From NCBI RefSeq assembly GCF_028389875.1, contig NC_084668.1:24128993-24192992 (forward strand): a DNA stretch of 64,000 nt. The letters are read 5' to 3'. Below are positions 9,164-22,984 of the stretch, in pieces. This stretch comes from Rhea pennata. Taxonomy: Eukaryota > Chordata > Aves > Rheiformes > Rheidae. Made by a program: the position numbers and the translations under genes. A model generated the notes under the pieces. The model made no database searches, had not been told where the DNA came from, and was given only the letters and a program-made list of their open reading frames with translations. Within the stretch, counting starts at the first letter, position 1. Every line of letters begins with the position of its first letter.

Positions 9164-12100
9164 CTGTAAAGTAAACAAAAATATTTATTAACTTCTGTAT
9201 CACTGTTTGTGCATGTTTACATTTCTGTCAGCAAGCCAGATACTGTAAACACTTACCAGTGCATTACAAATAAACAATGAGACAAGTAATAAGTAGCTAC
9301 AGAGAAAATGCACTGAGTCAGTAAAGAGGAAAAGCCATTCTATATAAATAGCCTTTTTTCACATATCTACACAATTCACCAGGAAGAGTTGGACAACTGA
9401 TGCAGAGGCTAAAACCCCAATCTCAACTTGAAATATGAGGATAAAACTGAAATATTAAAATGAAATGAAATTTGGGAATTCAAATAGTTGAAAATCTGCT
9501 GGAAGTATTTTTTTTTTTATTCTTATTTTAGGATCTAAACATCATTTAGAATAACTTACAGCATTTCAGCTTTTCCAGTTAGAAAACAGAAATTGCTAAA
9601 TTGTCACAATGTAGCCCTTGCTTTGCCAGACCATCACTAAAAGCCTGCTTAGCTTTAGCAGGAAAGCACAAGACTCTTTAAAACTGCCTCTGTACTTGTT
9701 AGCAACAAGTAACTTTACCTATCTCCTCAACAGCTACAATTCTCATCTTCTCCATATCTTCAATTATCAAACTGTGTTTCTCTTCTCCAAACCCATTTGT
9801 TTGCCCCATGACCTTATTGGGATAATATCCCAAGTCCTCTCTAAATTATGTTCAATTTGCTTCTCTCTCCTTCCTTAAAGTGTAAAAATACATTTTAAAC
9901 TCCCGATATTAAAAAAGCAACTCTTGACCTCTCTTTAACAACTACCCTTTCATCTCTGCTCCCACATGCACAGTTTAAAAGTGGCCAGGAGCTCTTCTCC
10001 TTCAGGTCCATCTTTAGAGCCTATTTAATCGAGTTTCTGTCCCTGAAACAGCTCTTACCAAAACTCTTAGAGGCCAAAATCTTGTTAAATTCTCAGAACT
10101 GCTGTTCTAACTTCATCTTTTCTGACCATCACACACCTTGATCATAATCATCCTCTTTTTGAAATATGGCCCTTCGCATATCTTTTGTAATTAAAGTTCC
10201 TCCTAAGTCCCCTCCCATCTCTACCTGTTCCTTCAGCATTTACATGGGAGGAACCCTCTAAATTTCTGTGGGTGCTGATAGGGCTCTTTCCTTGTTCCTC
10301 CTTTCCCCCACTCCCTACATCCTCTACTTGCACACTTTCACAAACCTTAATTTAATTATGAACAGATGACTCATAGATCTGTCTCTCTCCTTTTCCTTCT
10401 AATCCTGACCTATTTCTTCTGTTATAACCACCATTTCATCCTGTCTCAAAGATCTCATTTGTGACTATCCTGCTATCAAGTCCAGCGAGCCTGAAACAGA
10501 GCGTTCATACTCTCTCAAAATGTGCTTCCTCAGTTACTATGGACCATGCATTTATTTTGCTAGAGAAGTGAGTGACAAAGGTTAAAAAGAAAAAAAAAAT
10601 CTATTTTTTTGGAAAAATGTAATCTTGCTGAATTCAAATCAATTTACAGTACTACAAGGGTAATTCTCCTAGTCTATCAATATCAGTTCATTCTTTGTAC
10701 ATCCTTCCATGTTCTTCCCACATCAGACTTGTTTTCATGTTCTGTTACAGTGCAAGCTGTATGCTCTCTTGATCTCTTACTTAGTAACGAGAGCTTTATT
10801 CCCACCATTGATCAGCCAAGAACATCTTAATAAATTTCTCAGTTGCTTTTGTGCTTTTTCCCATGAGCATGCTAATGTTCAGAAGCAGTTCATCCGAAGA
10901 ATCAGTAAAAGTATCCCACTTCATTATTTTAAATCCAAACTAGAATTCTTTATGGTTTTGATACTCATAAAAAGAACAATATTTACTGGGCTGCCAATAT
11001 GCTACCTGTAAGTGTGGCTTGTACTGTCCTATCACAGTAGCTAAATTATATACAGTATTTTTCAAAAAGAAGTGAACTTTTTGTCATGTTTGCACAGCAG
11101 CTAGCACAACTGAGTTCTAGTCCACAACTCCTATATGCTACACCATGACCAAAGGGAAAAAATATTCAGAGTAGACAACCACAGAAGCAAAACCTGAGGA
11201 GCAATCTTCCTCTTCTCCAAAGGAGTTTTAGCTGTGGGCCTCAAATCCAGCAGCAGACAAAGCATAAAGTTTAAAACACGTGTTAATATAATAACGTGAA
11301 GCAAATCTTTTTTCTTTGAATGGTTTAGCATCATACACCATAGTAAAATCAGGGCCTATTGGAGAAGATAACACTCCATCCTGTTCTCACTGGCTGTGAC
11401 CTGTAAGATATTTAAGAACCTGCCTAAATTGGCCTGCAGATACACTAACTTAGAGTAGCACCATCTTGCCTGCATTTTACCAGAGCTCTGCAATATCTCT
11501 TCAAACAAATAGCCCTGGGGCTCCAGAGGGTATGAACCCAGTTTAGGTAAAAATCCTTCAGTCTACATGCATCTGCAGGAACATTGCTCCTGCAATTTGT
11601 TCCAGTGTAAAGTTACCTCTCGTCTCAAAACAGCAAGATGTCCAGAGCAGTCACGTGAGTGTAAGGAGTTGTCCAAATCATTTTAGGCCTTCATATTAAT
11701 GTAATTAGGCTTGTATCAACATAAGACACCATATTTAGAAGAATTTTGTCACCTACTCTAGAAAGTAGTCATACCTCTTCTCACAATACCAAGAGGCAGT
11801 CTGCATGTTTCTTATTATTCTTGTTTTTCTTTATAACTAGTATAAGAGAAATAGCCCTTACAAGAACCGAGCATCAGGCAAGGAAGATTAATTTTGACCA
11901 AGGTCTGTAACTTCTCCACTCCTCACACGAAAGCTTATGGTAAGGCTTTTTCTATCCTCAAGATAGGGTTTATAGAGAACAAATCATCACTCTTCAAGCT
12001 CACATCTTGCTTTGTACAACTTTAACTTCACTCAGTTGTTCAGTATCAAGCACTAATTTTAACATGATACACCTTTCCAGTTAGCCTGCAATCCACATAC

Positions 12101-12464
12101 AACACAGCAGCCAATTGAGTATTCTAATTCAGCATACTATCACTTACCAGTATTCCTATATAAATTTCTTCAGACCTATGACAGTTAAATTTAAATATCC
12201 ACTAAATTAAATCAAGTATTTATAGACAGCAGACATATCTTGTGACTCCAGATCTTCACTACTTTCCAATGATCCCCTTTGAAAGAGCAGACAATAAGAA
12301 TGCAGTGTCTGTATGCATGTGGACATAAAGTCTGAAGACTAAGATGAAGAGAGACAACATCAATTCATTGATTTATGACAAGGTTTTGCAGGAAACAGAC
12401 ATGGAGTTGGTGACAACTCTGAAAATTATGCAGTCCACCAGCTAATTCTGTATTTAAAATTGTC

Positions 12465-12650
12465 ATGAGTAAATCTCAAAGCACTCTTGAAATGAAGCCA
12501 GTATAATCTCTGCCCATTTTATAGAGATAGAAACTAAGGCAAAGGCATTCTTGTTTGACATAAGTCATCTAACATACTAGTGGGAAAAGCTGAGATTTCC
12601 AATTCTCAGCCCAGGTCTTTGTATAGCTTAGTGTTTAGACTTGTGCAAAT
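12465..12650 (+). mobile_element. MIR-like SINE remnant
   Basis: The stretch contains a degraded form of the MIR core. Around 12,513-12,540 it reads CCCATTTTATAGAGATAGAA followed by ACTAAGGCA, resembling the MIR 'cccattttacagatgaggaa actgaggca' segment. Further on, AAGTCATCTAACATACTAGT and CAGCCCAGGTCTTTGT match the diverged tail order. Divergence is high, which fits an ancient amniote insertion. The identification is from memory of the consensus. Confidence 0.65.
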
Positions 12651-13794
12651 TAAAAGTTGGTTTAAGAGTCTTACCAGCTTCTTTTTATCCTATTCTCAGG
12701 GGATAAAGAACAGCTAGGTAAATAAGCAAATAAATCAAGTCAGAGCAAAGGTGAGATCTTGTACACTCTATTTCATACTCTGGCAGCCAGCATACGCATA
12801 TTCACATGTAGTATTAACTGCTTAATTCATAATTTGTATTTATGTCTGAGGTTTTCAGTAACCAACACTACAAACTGTTGTAATTTATCTGGACTGAGCA
12901 CCTGCATCATCCAAATTTGTTCAGTAGCCTTGGCTACCTCTTCTCCTATGGAAAATGAGCTTCACTCCAAGTAACACTTATTTTAATTGCTGCTTTTTTT
13001 TTAAATGTTGTAGAAGATAAATTAATCTAGATGTATATAGACCAGAACTCAAAGCATTACCTGTTACATAACAATGGAAAAAATTTGCAGTAAATAGAGC
13101 AGGCAGCAAACCATTTCTTCTACTAGTGAAACTTAAAAGTAGATGGGGTTTCCAAAATGTCTAGAAAAGTATCAAACTTTGGAAATCTCTCTGTCCTTTA
13201 CTGTAATAAAGCAATGTCAAATTCTTGAAGAAGCAACCCCATTCTACAGCAGCAGCAAGGTGAAAAGATTTAATGTAAATTTTTGATGCAACCCCACTTT
13301 AAATTCTTCAAGCTTTGGAACCTGCAGCACTCATACAGGCAAGGCTCTCAGCAACAAGATTCAACCTGTTCCTTGCTCTGTTGAGGCATTTTTCAGCAAT
13401 AAGCTAAATTGGAGATTTTTTAAAAAAACAAATGCAACACTATCTGTGGTGGAAGTGCATTATCCTGGCTGTACCTATCTCTAAAGTCTGCCATTCTTTC
13501 TCATCTCCTATGCCTTCTTATCCAAGGCCATATCTCTTACCACTGTGTCAATATTAATGACGAAATTTATTTTCAACATGTTTACTCACAAGAGCCATAC
13601 TATAGATAAACAGTTTGAAAGACTTTTGCAGCTATTGCTTCTCTTTCCTCTCCTTTTCTCCTAAAAAACATTTTGAGCTACCAATATTTTTTTTGCTTGC
13701 ACAGAGTCACCTATGAAGGCTCTTCTCTATCTCACCGAAGAATACTTTAAAGTCAAAATAATCTTAAGCCAAAATCTTGCCTAAATTGGCTAAG

Positions 13795-13910
13795 CACCTC
13801 ACTTCCTCCCCTCTGTATTGAAATCATTATTTGCCCTCATAAAAACCCTAGGAAAAATGGAAGTGCCCTTGTCCCCATTTTATAATTCAGGACTCACTCA
13901 AACAAACTTG
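13795..13910 (+). mobile_element. Probable second MIR-like remnant
   Basis: CTCATAAAAACCCTAGGAAA followed by CCCCATTTTATAATTCAGGA resembles the MIR order 'acaaccctatgaggtagg ... ccccattttacagatgagga'. It is shorter and weaker than the copy at 12.5 kb, so the assignment is tentative. Confidence 0.4.
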
Positions 13911-14495
13911 CAGAAGACTGTACTGTAGTTGTACCAGCCAGCAGCAAGTGCTAAATTGTGCCTCCTCCCCCTGAGTGCCAGGTTGTTCCTGCAGGCTATC
14001 ATCACCCCAAACTTCATTCCAAGGCAGTCTGCCTGCGCAGCTGGCCAGGCACAGGCTTTGGTGAACCACATAATTTTCAGAGAGAGAAAGAAGCTGCACC
14101 ACAGTAAAGCTACGACAGGAACTCCTCAGAGAGCTTTGAATACAAACCATCTCTTGAGCCCAGAGATGGTTACATCCCAAAACATTCACACCTGACTTGC
14201 ATTTCTGGAAAACACCTGCCTCTCTAGAATAAATACTCTGCAAGCTCTTCACAGCATGGTGCCTCACACAGCAAATACTTCTCTCAGCTCCTTTCACTCT
14301 CTAGGATACACGTGCTGATACAACTGTTACGAGATCATGTGATGACTAATCACAGATCTAACATACCGCCTCATCACACCTAGAGTTTAACTCAAACTAG
14401 CTTCTTGTATGAGCAAAAACCTTTTCAGTTCATGGTTCTTAATCCAATCAGCAATGTCAAGTCTGCTGCAGAACTAAAACCTTGTATATTCTTAT

Positions 14496-14532
14496 GTATA
14501 TATATATATATATATATACATACACACACACG
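14496..14532. repeat. (TA)n(CA)n microsatellite
   Basis: A pure TA run of about 24 bases is followed by CATA and five CA units. It lies in the first GPR155 intron. Confidence 0.9.
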
Positions 14533-15119
14533 CCTTACATACATATACACAGAAACTCAAATGTTCTCTCAGTAAGCATAACTAACTAGTGAAATAACAC
14601 CAAAGTAAGGAAATTAAACATAGGTCCAAAGGAAAGCATCTGGTTTTGGCTGTGCAGCATGTTTCATTTTTGGTTCTCCCTTCAAGGATTTCAGACTGAG
14701 ATCTGATCCTTGAAAACCCATTCACAGCTGCATACATTGGGAACTGCAGACCAATAAATAAATAGCTTTTAGGAATAACACTGCCTTGTCTGCTATTGAC
14801 TACATCAAGAGCAGCTGCTTGCAGCCAAACTGGCAGCTTGAACTCACAAGGAAGGACAGTTTGAACAGCATCAGAGGAAGCCTGGTATGAAGATTAGCAA
14901 CAGCAAGGGAGCAAGGAACTAGTGTAGTTTGTCATCCTCTTGAACTAAACTGAAGCAATGATATTTGCCTACTTCTATTGCAGCTTGTCAATATTTGTAA
15001 AATGTTAAAATTCACCAGAATACAAACTGAATTCTCCAGCAGCTGCAAGTTAAGCAACATCAAGTTCCTTTCTTTGAAGTAGAGCAGTTGTCTGCTTCTC
15101 AAGCAGAAAAATCCCTTTC

Positions 15120-15123
<4 letters not shown>

Positions 15124-15157
<34 letters not shown>

Positions 15158-15158
15158 A
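15124..15158. repeat. Poly(T)27-poly(A)8 tract
   Basis: A run of 27 T is followed directly by eight A. It is a simple repeat with no element attached. Confidence 0.9.
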
Positions 15159-16049
15159 GCCAATATTAGAGATGCATCAAAATACACCTTCTCTGGCCCT
15201 TCACTTTCAACTTTTAGGTGATAATCACTGTCAGGATAATTCTGGTGACAGCAGCAAGACTAATTGTTCATAAATTAAATCCCACAATGTGACCTCATTT
15301 GTCACTTTAATGCAATTTAGAAACATCTCAAGGATGACATACAAATTTATTCAGGTGGTTGGAAGTGGAATCAGGGCATGAAAATTTACCATTCGTAAAG
15401 GTCTAGTACCTTACCCTCAATCTCAGGCAAGAATATATCATATACATTTTTCACATAAAGTTTCTACGGTAAGTCTAGAGAGGAAGTCTAGAGAGTTACA
15501 GTGATAAAATTAAGTGGGAAGAAGTGATTACTCCAGTTCCTATTTTTGCAGACTAACCACAATTTTTACCATTCTCATCACTGAGCTAGACAAGCAGATA
15601 GAGGACAGCAGCCTAACAGCAATTAACCCCGGCCACCACTCGCATGAAATCCAGGCAATGCCACCAGACATTTAAGACCCTAAATCTCTTTGGGCAAGTT
15701 GTTCTCCAGAATTATGTTTCCCTTTTCATTCGTTTTTTCCCTGTGCTGTTGCTACAAGACGGTACCTACCTAGGCGGTCTAGAGGCAGAGGAAGCGGAGG
15801 CCTAAGCAGAGCTGGCAGCACTCAAAATGGCAACCCCTAAAGCTACATCAAAATCCATCAGCGCCGGTGTTTGAACAAGTCCCAGTGAAGAAAACTCCTG
15901 CCAAGGGCAGGAAATAACAGACCAGAAAAATAAATGGAAAACATCTCTTCCCTTAATCTTCAGTTAAAGTTATCTTCGGGCTTGTTAGTAGATGCATGTT
16001 TATGAAGTAAACAGCAAGATATTTTTCAAAATGAGATTAAAATAAAAGA

Positions 16050-16740
16050 CAGGACAGGACAGTGCCGCGGGCGTAGTGCCTCGCGTCCCGGCTTGGCAAA
16101 GGAGCACGGAGCATCCCGGCGCTCCGCTGCCGAAAAGCCGCAGCCCGGTGCGTCCCGTCCCGTCCCCGGCAGCGCCGCCGCCACAAGCAGGTGCCCGCCG
16201 CACGGCGCTGCCCCACGGCGGCGGGGCCCGGGCGGCCCCGCTTACCTGCTCCGCCGCCCGCCTGGCCCCGCGCCGCCGCCGAGCAGCGGCTCCTCCTCGG
16301 CCCAGGGCGAAGCACCTCGCCGCGGCCGCCGGCACCGGCAGGCCCGGCCCGCCCCGCGGCAGCGCCCCCGCCTCCCCCGGCCCGGCCCGGCCTCCCGCGG
16401 CGGCGGCGGCGCCCGCAGAGGGCGCCCGGGGCAGAGCGGCTGCGCCGGCAGGGTCCCCCCGGCCGCCGCGGGGCGGCAGCGCGGCCCGCAAGATGGCGGC
16501 GGCGCGGCGGGAGGCGCCGCGCTCGCGCTCGGCAGCCGCCTTCCCGCTCCCGCCGGGCCCCGCGGCGGCGGCGGCGGCCGCCTCCCGCCCGCCCCCCGCA
16601 GTGCCGGCGCCGCGGCGGGCGGGCCCGGGCCGCGCCGCACCGCACCGCTGCCCCCGGCCCGCCGGGGCTGGGAACGCAGGCCGGCAGCGCAGAGCCGGGC
16701 GAGCCGCCCCTCCCAGCACTCCGAGAAGCGGATGCCCGTC
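16050..16740. promoter_or_regulatory. GPR155: CpG island, GPR155 promoter
   Basis: About 690 bp of very GC-rich DNA crowded with CpG, sitting in AT-rich surroundings. It overlaps a good minus-strand splice donor and lies directly upstream of GPR155 coding sequence, so it is the likely TATA-less promoter. AAGATGGCGGC at 16490-16500 on the plus strand is a consensus YY1 element, a common feature near CpG-island start sites, but it points away from GPR155. No TATA box was seen. The long open frames on both strands are a by-product of GC-rich sequence lacking stops. Confidence 0.8.
16246..16500 (-). other. GPR155: GPR155 non-coding exon 1 (5' boundary unknown)
   Basis: The minus strand reads GGCGGAGCAG|GTAAGCG, a strong donor with the last exon base at 16246. 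It fits the acceptor before 9163. The transcription start is not visible in sequence; the upper boundary given here is a guess within the CpG island. Confidence 0.65.
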
Positions 16741-16793
16741 TTCTAGATTTTTAACTACTTATTTCAGGCCCTTCCCCCCCACTGAAGTACTTA

Positions 16794-16796
<3 letters not shown>

Positions 16797-16831
<35 letters not shown>
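16797..16831. repeat. Poly(A) tract, 35 nt
   Basis: An uninterrupted run of 35 A lies just outside the GPR155 CpG island. Confidence 0.9.
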
Positions 16832-16834
<3 letters not shown>

Positions 16835-19800
16835 GCTCCAGCTGGCATCAGCACCCCGGGGCTGTCAGACTACTAACCGTTTTCCTCCTTGTCTATGTCA
16901 AAAGCTGGTCACACACACAAAGATTTTCTTGCTGAAAAGGAGGAACAAACTTTTTCAGTTTCCCCTGAGGAGACAGTTTGAGCTGCCCCTTTTCTACCTC
17001 AAAGAGGGCAGGTGTAAAATTCTTCTTCTTTCATACTTTCCTCCATTTTCACACAGCCCAATGCAGCTTCTGGCACTTGTTAAGCGTGGAGGACATGCAT
17101 GGCAACAGCCTTCCTGACCGGCGTAACAGCACTGCGCTGGCAGAGGGCAACGAGGATCATTAATACTGAAATAAAAATACTGAGGACTGATCTATGACTG
17201 ATAACTGCTGTGCCAAATTTTCAGCTCCTGATAATAAATTTCCTCTGCAGTACTTCAAATTATGAGGTCTGCTGTCAAAATACATTTAGGAACCTTAGCA
17301 GGAACAAATGGGATATTATGTAGTAAGAACAACAGTATCAGTAGTGACAACAACAACAAAAATAATACTTAAGGGAATTAAATGCAAGAGGCCTGAGGAA
17401 GGCGAAGAAAATCCCATAAAGAAGGCAGGCGGGGGAGGAAGGGCCGTAGGAGACTTTTAGAGGGGACTGTGTTGCTGACATTGTATATCTGCTTTCATTT
17501 CAGTTTAAATACGCTGCTGACGACTAGTGAATTTACGTGCTGTTGGAGTATGACAGCAGACCCCTAGTGAGGTGCAGCTTGAGCCAGCAGCGGTGGTGCC
17601 TGGGAAGCCAGTGCCCACCTCCTCCCACCTTCACCCTCCTCCCCAGTCCGTGCTAGCGCAGCCCAACCAGAAGAGGACCAGCGTGTCTCCTTCCAAAGCC
17701 TGTGCCAGTGCGCGGGCATTTTTCACTGCAAGGTGGTAAAACCAATTGTGTAATATTCACCTGCCATAACTTCAGGGTGAGATCTTGGCGTAAGAACAAT
17801 AAGGAACACACTTGTTAGTTTACTAAATGTTAAATTTTGTGTACCCAGCACCTCAGAGATTGCTCTGAAACTGTTTTGGCTTAGATTTTGGCAGCACAAA
17901 ATATAATAGGATCTTTCTGAATTTTTGGCTTTTTGCCTAGCAGCTCTTCCCTACAGAAATTGTGTGCCTTAGAGGGGTGTAATCTGGGAGGCAACAAGGA
18001 ATGCATACCAGACTGTAGTAAGAAATCTTGATATGAATTAATTTTAAAAGAGCAGAGGTTTGGCTGAAGAGGCCACTCACAGACTGGTGTTGATATCCAA
18101 CACCTGAGTCTTCTCCACAGCATGAGCAGTTCCTATTACATATGCACACATGCCTATACACACACTTCCATCCCTGAGGTTAGTTACGCACTCTCAGGGC
18201 AGGAAAATGCACTTATACCCAGTCTTGCTTTCCGTTTTGGGGACACAGAGAAGGACCAGTTCTCCACTGAGCTGAGAACCTTTGGGAACAGCTTATCAGC
18301 ATATTTTGAGCTAGATAATTAACATTGAAAGCTCCTTGTTGGAGTCAGTTCTTTCTAATGCCATACCAAATAAGGAGGATGCTCCTGCATATTCCCAAAG
18401 TTGTGCTTCCCCAAACAGGAAAGGATATTATATTCTCACTGTTCAACAACCCCCCCCCACCCAGCCAACACTTAATCAAAGCTCTCTAGACTTTTTCCTC
18501 TGAGCCACATGCTCTACACTGGCCTTGAATGTAGCTTTGTTTTGAGTTGAGTCTTCTTGTTTTATCTCCCAGGGTTTACAGTTGAGTCTACGTTCTTCTC
18601 CTTTTAAAATGTTTATAAGTGAAGGGCTGCAAGAAGCTTGATCCTGTCAATGAGAAGAGACTTCAGACCATTTAGATCTTAAGATCTAGCAGTGACTACA
18701 TGTAAACCTATTTTCAAAGGTACATAGATGAGCACATTTGGGTAGACTTTCAGATCGCAAGTATATCTTTGTGCTTGATGCAAAGGCTACTTTACTACCA
18801 AATTCCAACCACTTGTGTCAAAGCCTGACATGCTGCAGTCTTCTGAAGAGCCCTTAAGAGTTTTCTGTAGGCAAGTACATTTTGCCAGTTCATCTCTGAA
18901 AACACTGAACATGAATAGTGTTTTTCTAGCTAGCATGGAAAGAGTAGCCAAATTGTTAACGCGTAAGTGATAAGTACAAAATAACAATGACTTACAGTAG
19001 GGAACCTCAGCTGAGTTTCTAAGCAGCAATATCAATTGAAAACGCAGCACCAGCAACTCTCAGAATAACCTCTGGGTAGCACTTTACCAAAAAGTGACTT
19101 TTCCAAGAATAGACCCAAATAAGAATACAGAGGATGAACAAACAATCTAAAATGCATATCTAGGTCTGGCTATCTAGAATTTTAGTTCAGGATTCAGAAA
19201 CTTTGTTTGTCCTACACACAGCTACAAGAGAACAGTCATTAGAAAACAATCCACAGTGCTTATCTGTATCTGGATGCACCTGATTGCTTACACTGACTCA
19301 CCTAGTTACTGCAAAATAAGCAATAGTTTAGATCACAGATGCCTTTGGTGCAGTAGTTAAGCAGCTCGGGCAACCTGAGTTGATACACCTGTAGAGGCAG
19401 GCAACAGGTCCATGGTTGTCATCTTCTCTGCATAGGGAAAGTGCCAAAGGATCCCATAACAGAAGAAATTCCCAGACTCCAGAGGTTTTAAACATCTTTA
19501 AAAATCCAGTATCTGTGGTCCAGGAGCAGCATAACTAATGGCAAGGAGAGTGGCTAGGTTACAGCCAGCCACTAGCTGTAACTAGCTGGCTTGGTTACTT
19601 ATGAGTTACAACTTACCAGTGTTTTTACATTCACTTTGATTACCTTGGAGGTCTTTTGTAAAACATCTTCTTGAGAAAGCCATTTATCTCCTTATCTACA
19701 ATTTCACAGTAGTACCAACTAAGTTGGTTACCAGAACTTAATTGGTATTTCTGGTACAGTGGATTGATTTTTTGCAAGATACTCTGTGTGTTAGCATTGT

Positions 19801-22139
19801 GTGTGTTTTCTATACTATACTCATTGCCTGTCCTGCGCCTGAGATGTGGACATGCTACCAGTATGACAGACAGCTGTGGGTGTAACTGCAGCCTTCACAG
19901 TATTGTGACTGTCAAAAGAAAATACATAACGCTAATACAGCCTGCTTGAACATTGTCAAACTTTAGCAATATTTTATACATATTTGCAACACTACATACA
20001 TATATATAGCGCTATATATTTGAGTCTGCAGAAACGATTTAGTCTTCTTACAAGCACACAGAGTAAATATCCCTCATTAAGATCAGAGCCCACTGCAGTC
20101 AGTAACACAGCCTTCACTGATTCCAGCAATGAGAATTTTTTCCCCTAAACTGTTTTCAGGGGAAACGAAACAGTGTTGCAAAGACTTCCTAAATGTATAG
20201 GTTTGATCATGGCAATAATGTATCAAATTGCAGACGGCTACTTGGCGCAGCAAAAAGGTTTGTTGAGGTGAAAGACAAGCAAGTCAAGTCAGACTGAAAA
20301 GACAACACTTTCAAATGAATCACTTCACAGAAATGAAAGAAACAAAAGAAAACAAAGAAATCATTATCTTTTAAATGCGGTTTTGTTGATCACTTAACCA
20401 GTGGAACAAGCAGATTTTGTCCCTTTGTCTCATATTATGGCTAGAAGCGTAGCTACCTATCACTTTCCACAGGCACTAGCTATTATATAATACTTTTATA
20501 TTTTTCACGTTACTCACATGACCAGCGATACGTGGTGAAATTAAGAACGGGACGTAAGAGCCAAGGCTCCCTTTGAGAAGGCCTGTTTGTCCATTCCGAC
20601 ACCCGCAGCTGCTCCTTGCCTCTTCTCAGTCGCTGTGAGACCAGTCACATTCAGCCTGGTGCCTCCAAAAGACAAAATTAGAGTAGTTATCAGTAGCAAA
20701 CACAAGTGACTAAGTGCATCTTTGCTCAGGAACACTGTGCTAAAGCAAGCTGCACTGATAACTGTTTCTGATATAGCTTTAGCTGAACCTGTTGGTTATT
20801 CTTACAGCCAGCAACTAATTTAAGTACAAATTAAGTAGGAAAAAACAAACTGAACCATTTTGGCATTAGAAACCAAGGACTTTATATTTTCAGAACATGA
20901 CACAGATCTTTGTAAAGCCTTCTCCACTTACTAGGTTTCCATTTATGATCATGCTACATTACACTATTTTAAATATTACCTGGAGATGTATTGATTGCAC
21001 TGTATTGTCTCCTTTGGCAGGAAACCCAGTAAGTTTTTATTCATTTGTTTCTTTTCCACTTTGTCCTGCCGTAGCAATTCATCTTTTCTGTTACTCTGTC
21101 ACACACATCTTCCGGAATTCTTCTGCATAAAGCTATTGCGCGTATACTTTCACAACGCTGCTCCCTCACACTTAGTCTGTATTCCTCTACAGGTTCTTCC
21201 CTGACATTTTTCTTCCTTATACCTTTTCCTGATTATGTTTAGCAGTTTGGCACTTCATTTAAATTTATGGGAAATATTTTAATCTCACGTGGATTGCAAG
21301 GAACTTCTACTTGACTGTATTTTCTATTTCTTTGGCTTACAACAGAAATCAATATTTCATCTGATAAATATTTAATAAATAATGGTTTTAAGACTGTAAT
21401 ACTGTCAGAGTGGCTTTCCCACAAGCACCTGCTATTTCCATTAGACATTTACAATAAATGTATCCATTTTAATTTTTACCTTCTGCTCCAGCTGCTGGTA
21501 TAGACCTTTTTTTTTTTTGTTTAGTTCTAATAGCACACTGCTTTCAGGTTGTACTGAAACAGAGTAGAGTCATACGTGTTTTTCTGTTGCATCATTTTTA
21601 TGCCATACTGGATTTTTACTTGCCTAAGAGTTGTGCAGTTGAGTCACGGATCAGGCTGTATATGTTTAGATGAAACAAGCTACTGTACCAATAACCGAAA
21701 GTTTTACAGTGTTCAAAAAAAAACCAAAACCACACAATCACTTTTTAAAAAAAACTGTTAAATATAACTTTTGAACTGGTTGTCATACAAGCAACAAAAG
21801 AGTAGTAACAAATTTCTAGCTGACGTGATCTCAACATTTTGACATTGACATTAAAAATACTCTTTCCCGGCTAGAAAGTAAAAGATCGTTAAAGAAGTCA
21901 AAAGTGCCATCTAGTGCCCTCCTTGAAAATGCCACCTTTCTTTTCCAAGCTAGTGGCTTCAGAAAGAAGTTCAGACAACTTCCAAAGCAGTCCCAAATTC
22001 GAGGGCAAAAGCGAGTAAGTAGGAAGCAGAAAGAACAGGCGATTTGCAGGTCAATACTAGCCGGCTCGGTAAACTTAACTTCAAATTGCTGAGCGGTCAG
22101 TACAGTTAGAAAGACGATTTTGAAGCGAGCCTAAGCAAG

Positions 22140-22245
22140 AGGAAGCAGGCGCCCGCCGCTGGGACCCAGGGCTTCGCGCGGCCGCCGGCACCGAGCCCGG
22201 CGCTTCGGCCGTCTCCTTCGACGCGGCTCGGTAACCTGGGCTGCT
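22140..22245. promoter_or_regulatory. Small orphan CpG-rich patch
   Basis: About 100 bp dense in CpG and GCGGCCGC-like motifs inside AT-rich intergenic DNA. No exon or donor can be tied to it. It could be an enhancer or the start of a non-coding transcript. Confidence 0.4.
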
Positions 22246-22984
22246 TGGGCTCCTAATTGTCTTTTGCCTTGAAAGCTAGGGGCTTTTGTAGGAATAAAAC
22301 AATTTCCTTACAGAAATAGAGGGAAATATAAAAGCCAGTTAAAAAAAAAACTCTTGAAATAAATATTTAAAATAAAATTCCCAGGTGATAGTTACAGGGA
22401 ATAATTAAACTATCAAAAAAATCAATGAGGAAGGCAAAGCTAAAAGACAGAGCTAAACTACTACTAAAAATCCAAATCTTCACAGTGAAAGCATTCCAGT
22501 GTAGCAGATAGCAAGAGCTGAGCTACTGTATTTGCATGTCCTTGTTATTTTAATTTATACCATGCTTTTTCAAAATATATTGAGCCTCTGATTCCTCAGG
22601 CTACTGAGTTTAGATAAGTTACAGGACAAAGCATCTCTTGTACTGGAAGCAGGGTATTTATCACAAAAAAAAAAAAAAAATACTCATAGGCTGGAGATGC
22701 ATATCGTGCCTTTTCCTACCTGCTGAAGTATCAGATATGGATATAGTTGAGATTTTTCCCTATTTAGTTAAAAGTGAACAGACTCATATACAGGTTTCTC
22801 ATTTTATAATGCCTACTTTACTTAGACTTACATTAGAAATGTTTGCAGCTAATGTTTAAGAAAATGGATTTACAGATTTCTCATCTGCTACCTGGTGTGC
22901 TGTATGAGACAGAGGAAAGAAGGTCCTGGTATAAGGGATATATAGTAATTTTCTTAGAGCACACAGCTTGATTTTTATTTTTCA

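Larger units (their letters stand above)
9164..16245 (-). other. GPR155: GPR155 first intron
   Basis: This 7.1-kb intron joins the CpG-island first exon to the first coding exon. It contains MIR-like SINE remnants (about 12,465-12,650 and 13,795-13,910), a TA/CA microsatellite (14,496-14,532) and a 27-nt T run (15,124-15,150). About 9,600-10,560 is noticeably pyrimidine-rich on the plus strand and looks like degraded unidentified repeat DNA. No coding exon was recognised. Confidence 0.8.

Noticed and set aside
13887..14297. 136-codon minus-strand frame in GPR155 intron 1
   Set aside because: Partly overlaps a MIR-like remnant and has no splice or homology support.
16000..16798. Several 130-240-codon frames in the GPR155 CpG island
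   Set aside because: Compositional frames of Ala, Pro, Gly and Arg on both strands. Only the shorter ATG-led frame at 16493 is kept, as a weak finding.
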